From an uncultured Bacteroidales bacterium (GTDB lineage: Bacteria > Bacteroidota > Bacteroidia > Bacteroidales > Marinilabiliaceae), in NCBI GenBank assembly GCA_937892095.1, contig CALAVC010000224.1, forward strand, positions 54,366-118,365: 64,000 bases of DNA. Direction: 5' to 3'. The position numbers and the translations under genes were made by a program. Below are positions 50,840 through 60,695 of this stretch, piece by piece. Position 1 is the stretch's first letter. Each line of letters starts with the position of its first letter. The notes beneath the pieces were generated by a model that was given only the letters and a program-made list of their open reading frames with translations, was not told the DNA's origin and made no database searches.

Positions 50840-52891
50840 TTAGTAGCCCGGAAGTTGTGTCAGTCGCGGATTGTCTATCATAGGATGCCCAGCCGACTTA
50901 CATGCAAATGGCAACAGCTCCGAATGGTTTTCACGGAAGCCGTAGTAAATACCATTCGTATTGTTGTCTGTTGCAATCCACGATGGGTAGTTGTCGCGCT
51001 CGTCGAGCGAAAGCCCATTGCGCATAGTGGGTTGCTGATACAGTATGGTGCCAATGTTCAGGTCGTTGCTCTTGGCCGTGTTGAAGCCCACAAACGTGCG
51101 TGCTATTCGATTGGTCTCTTGCGTATATGCCCAGTGTAGGTTCACCAGATACCAAAGTGTGTCGTCGGCAGCAATGTCGGGTCTGTGCTTGCGGACGACC
51201 TCCATCATATATTTCCTATATTTCGACCACTTCTTTTTGTCGGCAAGCAAGCTAATGTCGGCAATGTCGGCCTGCTCGTCTTTGTCGGTAATGTCTATGT
51301 AGTCCAGCGCCAAAAATGGGTCGCCGTAGGTCTGGCTGTCGATGTGTAGCTTGTAGAGTCGGTAGCCAAAGTCGTTGCGGTCCGAAAGGGCTTTCATGGC
51401 CTCTTGTGTCTTCCGTACCTCACGTGCCAAAAGCCCCATGCGGTTAATCTCAAATCGGTTGAAGAGTTCGCTGCCAAATTCCCAATAGCGCTCCTGAAGC
51501 ACAGCGTCGTCAAAATCTTCTTTCGTGGTGGGGATTTCTTTGTCGCCTATGCCTGCGCGTTCGCGCACCTGTCGTAAGGCTTTCTGTGCGTCTGCCGTAG
51601 GTGCTCCATTGAGGTAGTTGTCGGCTTCGGCAAACATCAATAGCACGTCAGAATAGCGAATCAGAGGAATGTTGAGGTTGCGCTTGCTTGCTTCTTGTGG
51701 CTCCACACACCAGTGCAAGCGAAACTTGCCAGCCATGACGCACGAATATGTCGTGGCCTCGTCGGCATAGCGCACGTCGTCCATGGGGTAGATAGAGTAT
51801 GTGGCGCACGTCACGTCGCGTCGAGTGTCGGCAGAGTCGAACGACAAGTAGTAGGTCGGCAGTAAGCACTGCAAGGATTTTCGACTACCAAACGTGCCAC
51901 CACTCGAACCCGGGTGTGCATAGAGCCCAAACTTAGAGTTGGTCAGCGAACCAAGTTCGGCAAGGCTCCACATTATCTCTCGGTTGAGCGAAGTCAAGTT
52001 GCGTTGGCAGAAGTTGTACCACAAGTAGTGGAAGCCACTCATTGTCCCCTGATTCTGAATAAGTTCGTTGCCACCATGCTCAATAATCTGCCGGCAAGCG
52101 TCGCGAGCAATGGCGTATAGTTCGTCGACTCGTGCTTCGTCGCTTCGCCTACGCACGCCCAGTGTCGCGGGGTCGTTGGTCTTGAGGTCCCAGCGTAGCG
52201 AATAGCCAGCCGCATGCATTGCCACTTTGGCAAGCAGTGCCAAAGCACTGTTTTTGCAGAGGCGCTCAGTCGTGGTCAGCCCACTCTCTTCGAACCATTG
52301 CAGGTTCTCTGCTGCCCATTGCAAGTCGCTCACAATTTGGTCGTATATCTCGTCTCTGCTTGCGCGAGTGGGGTAGAGGGTGTTCTCGTCGCTCATGTCC
52401 ATGTCTTCCAACGATTGCCAAACGGCTGGCACGTCGCCATAGACGTTTATCAACTGCCAATAGGCAAAGGCACGTTGGCACAGCAACTCTGCACGTAGGC
52501 TCTTGCTCTTGTCGCTTTCGGGCAGTTTGCCCACGCCTTTCAGCCCCACGTTGACACCTTCAATGGTCTTATAGCCCTCGCTATATATGCTCGATAGGGT
52601 ATAGGGCGTAGTGGCATCGTAGTAGTAGTTGCAGATGTTATATTTGCTATTGTTGGTTGTGCCGTCTTCGCAAGAGTGGGTTATCATGTCGCCAGCTGCC
52701 AGCTGATAGAGAGCATCGGTCGTTACCAGTCCGCGATAGCAACCTAGTACGTAGGCTTCGGCTGCCGATTCTGTGCTAAAAACGGTCTCAGTGTCGGTGG
52801 TTGTGTATGATGGCATGTCGAGGTAGTCGTCGCACGCCGTAGATAGTGTGGCACACGCCACAACAAGGGCTATATTGTGTTTCGTAAACAT
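50840..52891 (-). CDS. SusD/RagB-family surface lipoprotein
   Basis: 683 residues. Lipobox TLSTACDDYLDMPS (acyl-Cys at about residue 20). The SusD N-terminal part (FSTESAAEAYVLGCYRGLVT, LCQRAFAYWQLINVYGDVPA) and C-terminal RagB signature (RYSDVLLMFAEADNYLNGAP, ERYWEFGSELFNRFEINRMG) are intact. SusD-like proteins lie as lids on the SusC barrel and capture the ligand. Ligand cannot be named. It follows susC by 15 bp. Confidence 0.93.
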   Translation of the reverse strand: MFTKHNIALVVACATLSTACDDYLDMPSYTTTDTETVFSTESAAEAYVLGCYRGLVTTDALYQLAAGDMITHSCEDGTTNNSKYNICNYYYDATTPYTLSSIYSEGYKTIEGVNVGLKGVGKLPESDKSKSLRAELLCQRAFAYWQLINVYGDVPAVWQSLEDMDMSDENTLYPTRASRDEIYDQIVSDLQWAAENLQWFEESGLTTTERLCKNSALALLAKVAMHAAGYSLRWDLKTNDPATLGVRRRSDEARVDELYAIARDACRQIIEHGGNELIQNQGTMSGFHYLWYNFCQRNLTSLNREIMWSLAELGSLTNSKFGLYAHPGSSGGTFGSRKSLQCLLPTYYLSFDSADTRRDVTCATYSIYPMDDVRYADEATTYSCVMAGKFRLHWCVEPQEASKRNLNIPLIRYSDVLLMFAEADNYLNGAPTADAQKALRQVRERAGIGDKEIPTTKEDFDDAVLQERYWEFGSELFNRFEINRMGLLAREVRKTQEAMKALSDRNDFGYRLYKLHIDSQTYGDPFLALDYIDITDKDEQADIADISLLADKKKWSKYRKYMMEVVRKHRPDIAADDTLWYLVNLHWAYTQETNRIARTFVGFNTAKSNDLNIGTILYQQPTMRNGLSLDERDNYPSWIATDNNTNGIYYGFRENHSELLPFACKSAGHPMIDNPRLTQLPGY

Positions 52892-52906
52892 TGCTGCTCA
52901 AGATTG

Positions 52907-55900
52907 TTAGAATGTGAGATTTAGTCCGACCACAAAGCTTCGCGAGCGTGGATAGGTCGAGCTGTCGTAGCCGGGGGTGCAGACCACCTCGTCTTTGGCC
53001 GACGACACTTCGGGGTCATAGCCCGAATAGTTGGTAATAGTGGCAAGGTTGTTGACCGTAAAGTAGACGCGAGCATTCTGTATGTATGCTTTTTGCGTCA
53101 GGTCTTTGGGCAGTGTGTAGCCCAAAGTCAGCGTTGCGAAGCGCAAGTACGAGCCGTCTTCCACAAAGTATGACGACGGATATGTTATGTTGCCAAGGTT
53201 ATTGGTCGAGAGGCTCCACGTGCGCCCACTCTCGTCGGGGTTAAGCGTGCGAAGCACCTCTGCCGACGTGGCTCGCCGACCAGTCTGTGGATCTACCGTG
53301 CGGTAGTAATTGCCAAACTCTTTTTGCGTGTTTTGGAATAGCGAGTACGGACTCATGGAGTGCTTGGTCGCATTGTAGATGTCTTGACCGACGGCAAACT
53401 TCACGAAGAGGCTTAGGTCGAATCCGAAGACCGTCAGCGTATTGGTCATTCCGCCAAAGGCCTTTGGTGTGCCATTGCCAATCTTCTGTTCTTTGCGACT
53501 AAAAATCGGTTGCCCATTGTCGTCCGTTCCGTCAGCTGCAAACTTTTGGTCGCCAACGCTAATGTCTTTGGCTGTCTTGCCCTCAGGAAGCACGACTCCC
53601 TCACGCATAGTCGTCATTGCGTCGTCGGCAAAGTCGCTTGTCGTATAGACGCCCTCATATTTGTAGCCATACATGTCGCCAAGGCTCTCGCCCACTGTGG
53701 CGTAGTAGTTGACGCTGCCCGAACGATTGCTCCCTGCTGTAAACGTCTTGCTCTGTATTTCGCCTTCCAGTCGGTCCACATTGTTCTTGTTCAGGGCAAT
53801 GTTGAAGTCTGTTGTCCACTTCAAGTGGTCGGTCTTGATGTTTGTTGTCGACAACGTAAATTCCCAACCACGATTGGTCATCTGCCCTATGTTCTGATAC
53901 TGGTTGCTATAGCCTGTCGATGTCGGAATCTTGCTTAGCAACAAGAGGTCGTCAATCGTGTTGTTGTACCACTCTATGGTCAGATTTATTTTGCTTTGCA
54001 AGAACGACACGTCCAAGCCCACGTTGGCACTCTTGAGCGTCTCCCAACGCAAATCTTTATTGCCCAATGTGCCACTAATGGTATATGCCAGAGTTCCCTC
54101 TTCGTTGTTCATAGGGTAGGTGGTCTGGTTGATGTTGGTGGCATACATATTGTTCGATATGTTGCAGTTGCCCGTCGTGCCGTAGCCCAAGCGGAGCTTC
54201 ATGTTGTTGACGACCGATGCCACGTCTCCGTTCTGGAAAAAGTCTTCTTCCGACACGCGCCATGCTACTGCTGCCGACGGAAATATGCCCCAACGATTGT
54301 CTTTGGCAAACTTCGACGAACCGTCGGCACGCAACGTCGCCGTCAGCAAGTAGCGCTCTGCAAACGAATAGTTGACACGACCAAACGCACTCACAATGCC
54401 ACTGGTGCTATGTCCCGAACTCTTATCACTGACACTTGCCGAACTGATGTTGTCCAACCCGAAAAGGTTAGGGTAGGGGAACTTGTTGAGTGTCATGCTC
54501 GTACTCGACGACTCCGAGTGCGATATTTCGTGCCCCACAAGTATGCCCACTTTGTGCTTCTCTGCCAAGGTGTTGTCATACGACAGTGTGTTGGTCAGTT
54601 GCCACTTTGCGCTCTCGCTCTTCCCAATCGAGCCGTTAATGCCAGTGTTGACTGGGTCGGTCAAGTATGCCGTACTATTCTCGTCGGCAAAAGAGGTGCT
54701 TTTGGTGTTCGATGTCGTATGACTACCCGATATGCGATATGTAAAATGTTTGAGGAAGTCTATGTCCACTCCCGCATTTAACGTCAAGAGCTTGTGCTTT
54801 TTGTTCGACTGCGAAGCCTCAAGTTGAATGTTTGGGTTGGGCGTGTCGAACGCATTTTCTCTTTCGCGGAGGTCTTTGTAGGTCTGTGTGTTAAATAGTT
54901 CGTCGAGCGTGTAGAGTGTGCCACCATGTATAGGCTGCATCAGTATGTATTTCATGCCACCATATGCGCCACCACCGTCAGTGTTTGTGTGTGCATACAT
55001 CACGTTGGCATCCATCTTTATGTGCTCATATAACTTTGTGCTTAGCTTTATGCGTGCCGAGTTTTTCAAGAGTCCATGATGAGCCAATATGCCGTTTTGG
55101 TTGCGGTGACTAAACGTAACGAGCAGTTGAGTCTTGTCGTTGCCCACCGACACCGATATGTTGTGCGACTGCGAAAGAGCTGCCTCGCCGAGCATTTTGT
55201 CTTGCCAATCGATTGTCTCAGCACCTGCATATCTACTCTTCATACGTTCGTAGGCACCTGTGTAGAAGTCTGCATCGCTCTTGGCTACGCCAGCGTCGAA
55301 GTAGTTGATGTAGGTCTGCTCTTTTTCGTTCAGCAGAGCCATCTCGTAGTTCATGGCTGCAAACTCCTCGGCACCGTCTATCATGTCGAGCTTCTTGCTT
55401 ATCTTGTCTACCGACACGTAGCCGTTGTATGTAACCTTTGTCTTGTTTTTGTCGGCATTCTTGGTGGTTATAAGAATTATGCCATTTGAGCCACGTGCAC
55501 CATATATGGCCGTCGACGACGCGTCTTTAAGTATGTCTATGCTCTCGATGTCGTTGATGTCTATGTTCGCCAATGCGTCGTCCATTTCAAACCCGTCCAC
55601 AATGTAGAGCGGCTTGGTGCTTTGCGTAATACTCGTGCCACCACGCACCGTTATGTCCGACGACGCACCCGGCGCACCACTGCTCGTAACCACATTGACG
55701 CCTGCTGCCTTGCCTTGCAACGCTTGTGCTGCCGTCACCACTGGCACGCTTGCCAAGTCGTCGGCCGAGACGCTACTCGTTGCGCCCGTCAGGTCTTTGC
55801 GTTGCACCTTAGCGTAGCCCACAGCCACAAACTCGTCGAGCAATATGGCCTCTTCACGCAATCGAATGTCGTAGTTCGTGGCCTCGCCCACTCCGATAGT

Positions 55901-56134
55901 CTCAGTCTCGTAGCCCACAAAGGCCACTTCGAGCTCCTGACCCTCTGCCGCTCTGATGGAGTACCGACCATCCATGTCGGTAATGGTACCCGTGTTCGTA
56001 CCCTTGACAAAAACCGAAGCTCCGGGCACTGGACCATTCTCGTCTGTTATGACGCCCGTGATTGTTTTTGCTTCTTGCGCTGTCGCACTCAGCGCGCCAC
56101 ATAGAAAACAAATAAGTAATGTTCGCTTAAACAT
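52907..56134 (-). CDS. SusC/RagA-family TonB-dependent transporter
   Basis: 1075 residues from MFKRTLLICFLCGALSATAQ. It has a carboxypeptidase-like N-terminal domain (ITGVITDENGPVPGASVFVK), the SusC linker EFVAVGYAKVQRKDLTGA, a plug domain with the RagA signature ESIDILKDASSTAIYGARG, and a barrel ending in FVVGLNLTF. It imports glycans or peptides using TonB energy, with the SusD partner. The frame stays open to 56416, but the upstream part is antisense to the nadB remnant and has no signal, so 56134 is the start. No regulator or glycoside hydrolase is in the locus. Confidence 0.93.
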   Translation of the reverse strand: MFKRTLLICFLCGALSATAQEAKTITGVITDENGPVPGASVFVKGTNTGTITDMDGRYSIRAAEGQELEVAFVGYETETIGVGEATNYDIRLREEAILLDEFVAVGYAKVQRKDLTGATSSVSADDLASVPVVTAAQALQGKAAGVNVVTSSGAPGASSDITVRGGTSITQSTKPLYIVDGFEMDDALANIDINDIESIDILKDASSTAIYGARGSNGIILITTKNADKNKTKVTYNGYVSVDKISKKLDMIDGAEEFAAMNYEMALLNEKEQTYINYFDAGVAKSDADFYTGAYERMKSRYAGAETIDWQDKMLGEAALSQSHNISVSVGNDKTQLLVTFSHRNQNGILAHHGLLKNSARIKLSTKLYEHIKMDANVMYAHTNTDGGGAYGGMKYILMQPIHGGTLYTLDELFNTQTYKDLRERENAFDTPNPNIQLEASQSNKKHKLLTLNAGVDIDFLKHFTYRISGSHTTSNTKSTSFADENSTAYLTDPVNTGINGSIGKSESAKWQLTNTLSYDNTLAEKHKVGILVGHEISHSESSSTSMTLNKFPYPNLFGLDNISSASVSDKSSGHSTSGIVSAFGRVNYSFAERYLLTATLRADGSSKFAKDNRWGIFPSAAVAWRVSEEDFFQNGDVASVVNNMKLRLGYGTTGNCNISNNMYATNINQTTYPMNNEEGTLAYTISGTLGNKDLRWETLKSANVGLDVSFLQSKINLTIEWYNNTIDDLLLLSKIPTSTGYSNQYQNIGQMTNRGWEFTLSTTNIKTDHLKWTTDFNIALNKNNVDRLEGEIQSKTFTAGSNRSGSVNYYATVGESLGDMYGYKYEGVYTTSDFADDAMTTMREGVVLPEGKTAKDISVGDQKFAADGTDDNGQPIFSRKEQKIGNGTPKAFGGMTNTLTVFGFDLSLFVKFAVGQDIYNATKHSMSPYSLFQNTQKEFGNYYRTVDPQTGRRATSAEVLRTLNPDESGRTWSLSTNNLGNITYPSSYFVEDGSYLRFATLTLGYTLPKDLTQKAYIQNARVYFTVNNLATITNYSGYDPEVSSAKDEVVCTPGYDSSTYPRSRSFVVGLNLTF

Positions 56135-56142
56135 TGAATAGT

Positions 56143-56181
56143 TTAAAGTGTTAGTTAATAAGCTCTCTTCCAACACTTTAA
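56143..56181. promoter_or_regulatory. 10-bp inverted repeat between susC and the nadB remnant
   Basis: TTAAAGTGTT (56143-56152) and AACACTTTAA (56172-56181) are perfect inverted repeats with a 19-bp spacer, 8 bp upstream of the susC start codon. It could be an operator for the susCD operon or a scar at the rearrangement boundary. Confidence 0.5.
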
Positions 56182-56188
56182 CCATCAA

Positions 56189-57043
56189 GTGGACTACATT
56201 AAGGGAAGCTTTCTCATCACCGAGGCCATGCGTGGCTATGGGGGCATCCTTCGCCACAAAGACGGCAAGTCGTTCATGGAAAAATATGACGAGCGCGGTA
56301 GCCTTGCACCACGCGACATCGTCGCTCGCGCCATCGACAACGAAATGAAAGCCACTGGCGAACCTTGCGTCTACCTCGACGTAACGCACAAACCTGCCGA
56401 AGAGACTCGCCGACACTTCCCCATGATATACGAAAAATGTCTATCCATCGGCATAGACATAACCAAAGAGTATATCCCCGTAACGCCAGCCGCTCACTAC
56501 CTGTGTGGTGGCATAAAAGTCGACCTCAACGCACGCACCTCAATCAACCGCCTCTACGCTGCTGGCGAATGTAGTTGCACAGGTCTGCACGGAGCCAACC
56601 GACTTGCGTCTAACTCGCTCCTCGAAGCCCTTGTCTATGCCGACGTAGCCGCTCGACACTCCACCGAAGTCATGCGCCACACCGAGATTCGCGACGACAT
56701 CCCCGAGTGGAACGACGAAGGCACCGTGCACAACGAAGAGCTAATCCTCGTTACGCAAGCCAACCACGAAGTCGAGACCATAATGAGCAACTACGTTGGC
56801 ATCGTGCGTAGCAACCTCCGACTCCAACGTGCTCTCGACCGTCTCGAAATAATCAGTCGCGAAACCGAGAGCCTCTACCAAAGCAGCCGTGTCAACCTTG
56901 CCATTTGCGAACTCCGCAACAAAATCAACGTCGGCTACCTCATCATAAAAATGGCACAGAAACGTCGAGAAAGTCGTGGACTTCACTACACCCTCGACTA
57001 CCCCGACCGCAACAAAAACCTCGACACCTATCCAATAGACTAA
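56189..57043 (+). pseudogene. nadB: L-aspartate oxidase, 3' remnant
   Basis: 284 codons that match only the C-terminal 55% of NadB (usual length about 520-530). Homology begins at [20 protein letters not shown] near 56206; the N-terminal FAD-binding GxGxxG region and the first substrate loop are missing. What remains looks undamaged: [35 protein letters not shown], then the helical C-terminal domain. The few residues before the homology come from the susC upstream region, with GTG at 56189 as nominal start. Without the flavin-binding half it cannot oxidise aspartate, so quinolinate synthesis would need another copy elsewhere. Confidence 0.85.
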
Positions 57044-57057
57044 CCTATTGGACATTA

Positions 57058-57109
57058 ATAAGCCACACATCCCCCGACAAGTTTTCTTGTCGGGGGATGT
57101 GTGGCTTAT
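57058..57109. terminator. Very long perfect hairpin between nadB remnant and the TolC gene
   Basis: A perfect 24-bp stem (57058-57081 with 57086-57109) with a 4-nt loop between two convergent genes. No T-run follows on either strand, so it may act as a structural 3' end protector as much as a terminator. Confidence 0.65.
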
Positions 57110-57126
57110 GTGGCGAAACCTAAAAA

Positions 57127-58494
57127 CTATTTGCAGTAACTGTTGATTGTCAGTCGGTCATACTCGTCTTGTGCTTTCATCATTTCTGTCCATGCATCGG
57201 TCTGCTTATCTCGCGCTTGCTGACAGAGTAGTTGAGCTTCAAGCAGTTGGCTCATCGTTGCCGTGCCAGCAGTGTAGCGATTTCGGCATAGGCGCAGATT
57301 TTCGGTGGCTTGCTCGACGCTTTCGCGTGCAATGTCGACGAGTTCAGACTTCTCAGTGGCTTCGTCGGCAGCTCGGTCCATCTGAATGCGCAGGAGTCGG
57401 GCTGTTTCGCCACGTTTTGTCTCTGCCTTGCGAACGTTTGCTTTGCCACGCTTCGATGCGTGCGAGCTACTCCACCAGTCGGTAATGGGGATGCTGACTG
57501 TTGCGAAAATCATCCCGAAGTTCGTCCCATCGCCCATAAGGTTATGGTAGTTCAGACCAGCGCCAACAGCAACACTTGGCATTGCGGCGCCAATATCCAT
57601 ACGACGTTGGAGCTCGGCCGCTTCAGTAGCCTTGTCGAGCAAACGCATCTCTAGTGTGTTGACCACTGCTGTCTCATGATTTGTCATGAGGGGCTTGCGG
57701 CTTGCAAGTTCATTCCCTTTCTCGACAGAAAAATTGTCGTCGGTCAGACCGCAGCGAACCGCAAGAGTTGTTCGTACGGTCCGTATGGCATTGTTGAGTT
57801 GTAAGCTTTGGGCTCGAATGTCGTTTCGGCGAAGCGCCACCTGCAAAGCATCGTTTGGCAGAGCCACGCCAGCGCGCACAGCCACGTCGACATCGCTTGC
57901 CGTTGCACTGAGCAGACTGTCGACTGCGCTGAGCGTCAGCACTTTCTCGGAGAGCGACACGAGTTGATAATACAAGTTTTCGACGTCGCGTTCGACGTCG
58001 CGAGTCGTCATTTCGGCTTGTATTTGGCTGACCGACTCGCCCACGGCTGCCAATTTGTTGCCGTTGACAATCTGTCCGCCTGCGAAGAGTGGTTGGACGA
58101 CCGTCAGACTTCCTACGACACCATTTTTCATCATCGAGATGTTCATTGGGTCGGCCAAGCTGGCCACGAGTTCGGTTGGCAAGGAGCTGGCAAGCGCAGC
58201 TCCCATTTCGGGGCTAATCTGGTCGGCAAGCGAGACCTCCACGTCGACTAATGGCTTGTTTGAGCGAAAGGCAAAGCCTGTTGCACTGACATTGGGAAAA
58301 TATTTGGTGAAGGCTTCGCGTCGTTGTTGTTTGGCTGCTTCGACTTCGTAGTGGGCTGCTCGCAAGCTCTCGTTGTTGGCAAGGGCAGAGTCTTGCAGTT
58401 GTGCTAGAGTGTATATTTTTTCTGTCGACGGCTGAGCCATGCAACTTAGAGTCGCACAGAGCAGCACTGTCGCAAATAATATCATAGTCTTCAT
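57127..58494 (-). CDS. TolC-family outer membrane efflux protein
   Basis: 455 residues. Signal peptide ends LSCMAQ; the Cys could alternatively be acylated. Two OEP-type repeats of long amphipathic helices are visible: TLAQLQDSALANNESLRAAH near the start, VVQPLFAGGQIVNGNKLA near 130-147, and the second repeat VSIPITDWWSSSHASKRGKA near 330, then ENLRLCRNRYTAGTATMSQL. It forms the outer membrane channel of a tripartite pump. The frame is intact although the adjacent pump gene is wrecked. It starts 5 bp after the pump pseudogene. Confidence 0.88.
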   Translation of the reverse strand: MKTMILFATVLLCATLSCMAQPSTEKIYTLAQLQDSALANNESLRAAHYEVEAAKQQRREAFTKYFPNVSATGFAFRSNKPLVDVEVSLADQISPEMGAALASSLPTELVASLADPMNISMMKNGVVGSLTVVQPLFAGGQIVNGNKLAAVGESVSQIQAEMTTRDVERDVENLYYQLVSLSEKVLTLSAVDSLLSATASDVDVAVRAGVALPNDALQVALRRNDIRAQSLQLNNAIRTVRTTLAVRCGLTDDNFSVEKGNELASRKPLMTNHETAVVNTLEMRLLDKATEAAELQRRMDIGAAMPSVAVGAGLNYHNLMGDGTNFGMIFATVSIPITDWWSSSHASKRGKANVRKAETKRGETARLLRIQMDRAADEATEKSELVDIARESVEQATENLRLCRNRYTAGTATMSQLLEAQLLCQQARDKQTDAWTEMMKAQDEYDRLTINSYCK

Positions 58495-58499
58495 AACGT

Positions 58500-59616
58500 T
58501 TACATTTTAGGGCTTGACGGAGTCTTGAGCGACACCTTCCAATAGACCACCGGTAAGACAGTCACTACCATAATTAGCGAACCTATGCCACCAGCAAAGA
58601 TTGTTATGCCGACAGGCATCCAAAACGATGAGCCTGCCAAAATCATTGGCACGACACCCACTGCTGTTGTGGCTGTGGTCAAGAATATCGGCACCATGCG
58701 CCGTCGTCCTGCCTCGTAGGCAGCATTGCGTACGGCTCTATTATAGGCTTCGCAGTCGACCGTCCAATCGCCATGCTCGGCAATGTGCTTGTCGATTAGG
58801 TCTATGGCATGCTCAAAAATCAATATCTCGTTGCGCATAATCATGCCCATGAGTGTGATTAGCCCAAAGACCGATGTCAGACCCAGTGTGGTGTTACAAG
58901 TAGCATTGGCATGAAATATTGGCGTGCCGAGTCGATGGCTGCTTTGTGCGGCTCGTAGCCTTTGCCAAGATACTCCAAGTAGCCGTCTATGACAACAATG
59001 CTATTGTCGACCACCATCCCCAACACCACAATTATTTGTTCTGGTCTGTCGCCAAAAGATTTGACGGCAGCCACCGAAGGTATGCGCCTCAGTTGGTCGG
59101 CAATTTCGTCGCTATATTCGTGGAGTTCGCTGTAGCTTCGGCTGTCGCTCTCAATGGCAATGAGCAGTGCCGAGGTGTTGCCAAAGTCGTCGTTGACCAC
59201 AAGTGCCAGCACGCCACTGGGCAATTGCGACTTAAATGTGATAGTCCGTGTTTGATTTTAGACCACACTTCGTCTTTGTTGTTCACGTCGTCGTTGAGTG
59301 TCACCATGACTATGCACATTCCGTCTTGCGATGTCGTGGTAGTCTTGTTGCGCTTCACTTCGCCAAAAGTGAAAAGGTAGCGTTCGAGCGGACGAGCCAC
59401 TTGTAGCTCCACGTCTTCTGCCGAAGCTCCGGGGTATACTGCCACGACAACTCCCTGCCGAATGGTTGCGGCTGGAAATTCATCTTTGGGCATTTGGTCC
59501 AAGCCGAAGATGCCCAACACGAAAAGTGTCGCAATTATAAGTAGCGAAATAGGGTAGTGCCTCAGTGGTCAAGAGAGCCACGACGTTTTATTCTTAGTCT
59601 CATTCATGTCGCTCAT
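58500..59616 (-). pseudogene. RND efflux pump (AcrB family), multiply disrupted remnant
   Basis: Only about 370 codons of a roughly 1000-residue pump remain. From the original ATG at 59616 the frame reads SDMNETKNKTSWLS and meets an in-frame TGA at 59571-59569, then goes on with PLRHYPISLLIIATLFVLG (first membrane helix) and MPKDEFPAATIRQG. Near 59234 one T seems lost from a T-run, shifting the frame; SHFKSQ-PSGVLALVVND resumes in another frame. At about 59040 the porter domain (SFGDRPEQI) jumps to helix 4 (VVLGMVVDNSIVVIDGYLEY). At about 58885 MLLVT jumps, out of frame, to helix 11 (TTLGLTSVFGLITLMGMIMR). The C-terminal end to 58500 is normal. Confidence 0.92.
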
Positions 59617-59618
59617 GC

Positions 59619-60647
59619 TCAATAGATTACTTCCGAACCCTCGCCAATCTTACCAGTGCCTTCAGTTACGATGCGACTGCCAACAGACAACCCACTTTCA
59701 ATTGCAATACTATTGCCAATGGTCTTTCCTATCACGACAGGTGTACGATGTGTACGTTTGTCAGCATCGATAGTCCACACAAAATGTTCGCCAGACATGC
59801 GTCGGCAGACTGCCGACATTGGGATGACTATTTGCTCTGGCTCTTCACTTATGGGCATTTCGACCTTAGCCACCATGCCCGGCAAGAGTCGTCCGTCTGC
59901 GTTGCTGACGGCAATGCGAATGTCGTAGGTATGTGTGGCTGCATCTGCTTTCACGCCTTTCTCAATTCGTCCGCCTTGCACGTCCATTTGTGCCGCTTCG
60001 ACGTGAATCTTTGTTGTCGTCGTCTCACCTATTTTGTTCATTTCGCCTTCGGGGATTGCCACTTTTACTTTCACTCGGCTCACATCGAGAATCGTAACGA
60101 CGGCTTGCGAGGGCAGAGCCGTCTCGCCAGCCCTTATTATGCGTCTGCCCACTATGCCATCGACTGGTGCTGTCAGTCGACAGTCCGACACATTCTTGCG
60201 AGCTATCTCGAGTTGAGAACGCGCCTGAGCAACTTTGCTTTGCACCTCGACCCATTGCACCTCGGACAACGACCCATTGTCGTGTAGCATGCCATATCGT
60301 TTCAGCGCATCGTCGGCTTGGCTCATCGCGGCTTCGGCAGCCGTGAGCATATTTTTTGCCTGAGTATCGTCCATTTCGGCAATCAGGTCGCCCTCTCTGA
60401 CTTTCTGACCTTCGCTGACCATCATTCGTCGGACGACACCCATGCCCGTAAAACTGACGGCCGTAGCCTCGTTCTCTTCGACAATACCCACATACGTGCG
60501 GCTATGCGTTGCGTCGGCAGACACGCCTTTCACTTCTTCTGACCGCACCTTTACTGGTTGTCTGACTTTCTCTGTCGGAGCATTGCTGCATGCACACACC
60601 ACAAACGTGAGCAACCCAGCAGCCAACACCTCATGACCCTTTTTCAT
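59619..60647 (-). CDS. RND efflux periplasmic adaptor (HlyD/AcrA family)
   Basis: 342 residues from MKKGHEVLAAGLL; the longer open frame upstream lacks ATG. Lipobox LTFVVCAC gives an acyl-Cys near residue 19. Barrel-sandwich hybrid halves (VSEGQKVREGDLIAEMDD near 75-92 and CRLTAPVDGIVGRRIIRAGE near 155-174) flank a coiled coil; a beta-barrel and membrane-proximal domain follow (GTGKIGEGSEVIY at the end). It would link the pump and TolC channel. The pump start lies 2 bp after its stop. This gene appears intact. Confidence 0.88.
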   Translation of the reverse strand: MKKGHEVLAAGLLTFVVCACSNAPTEKVRQPVKVRSEEVKGVSADATHSRTYVGIVEENEATAVSFTGMGVVRRMMVSEGQKVREGDLIAEMDDTQAKNMLTAAEAAMSQADDALKRYGMLHDNGSLSEVQWVEVQSKVAQARSQLEIARKNVSDCRLTAPVDGIVGRRIIRAGETALPSQAVVTILDVSRVKVKVAIPEGEMNKIGETTTTKIHVEAAQMDVQGGRIEKGVKADAATHTYDIRIAVSNADGRLLPGMVAKVEMPISEEPEQIVIPMSAVCRRMSGEHFVWTIDADKRTHRTPVVIGKTIGNSIAIESGLSVGSRIVTEGTGKIGEGSEVIY

Positions 60648-60677
60648 CGTATTGCTTTTTGTTCTGATTTTTGCGAA

Positions 60678-60685
60678 CAAATGTA
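60678..60685 (-). promoter_or_regulatory. Candidate -7 box (TACATTTG) for the efflux operon
   Basis: TACATTTG on the minus strand, 30 bp upstream of the adaptor ATG, equals the -7 box of tRNA-Asn. No -33 TTTG is seen. Confidence 0.45.
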
Positions 60686-60695
60686 GTCTGACAGC

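Noticed and set aside
56135..56416. N-terminal extension of the SusC frame
   Set aside because: The extra 94 residues are the antisense of the nadB remnant and lack a signal peptide; a normal signal peptide begins at 56134.
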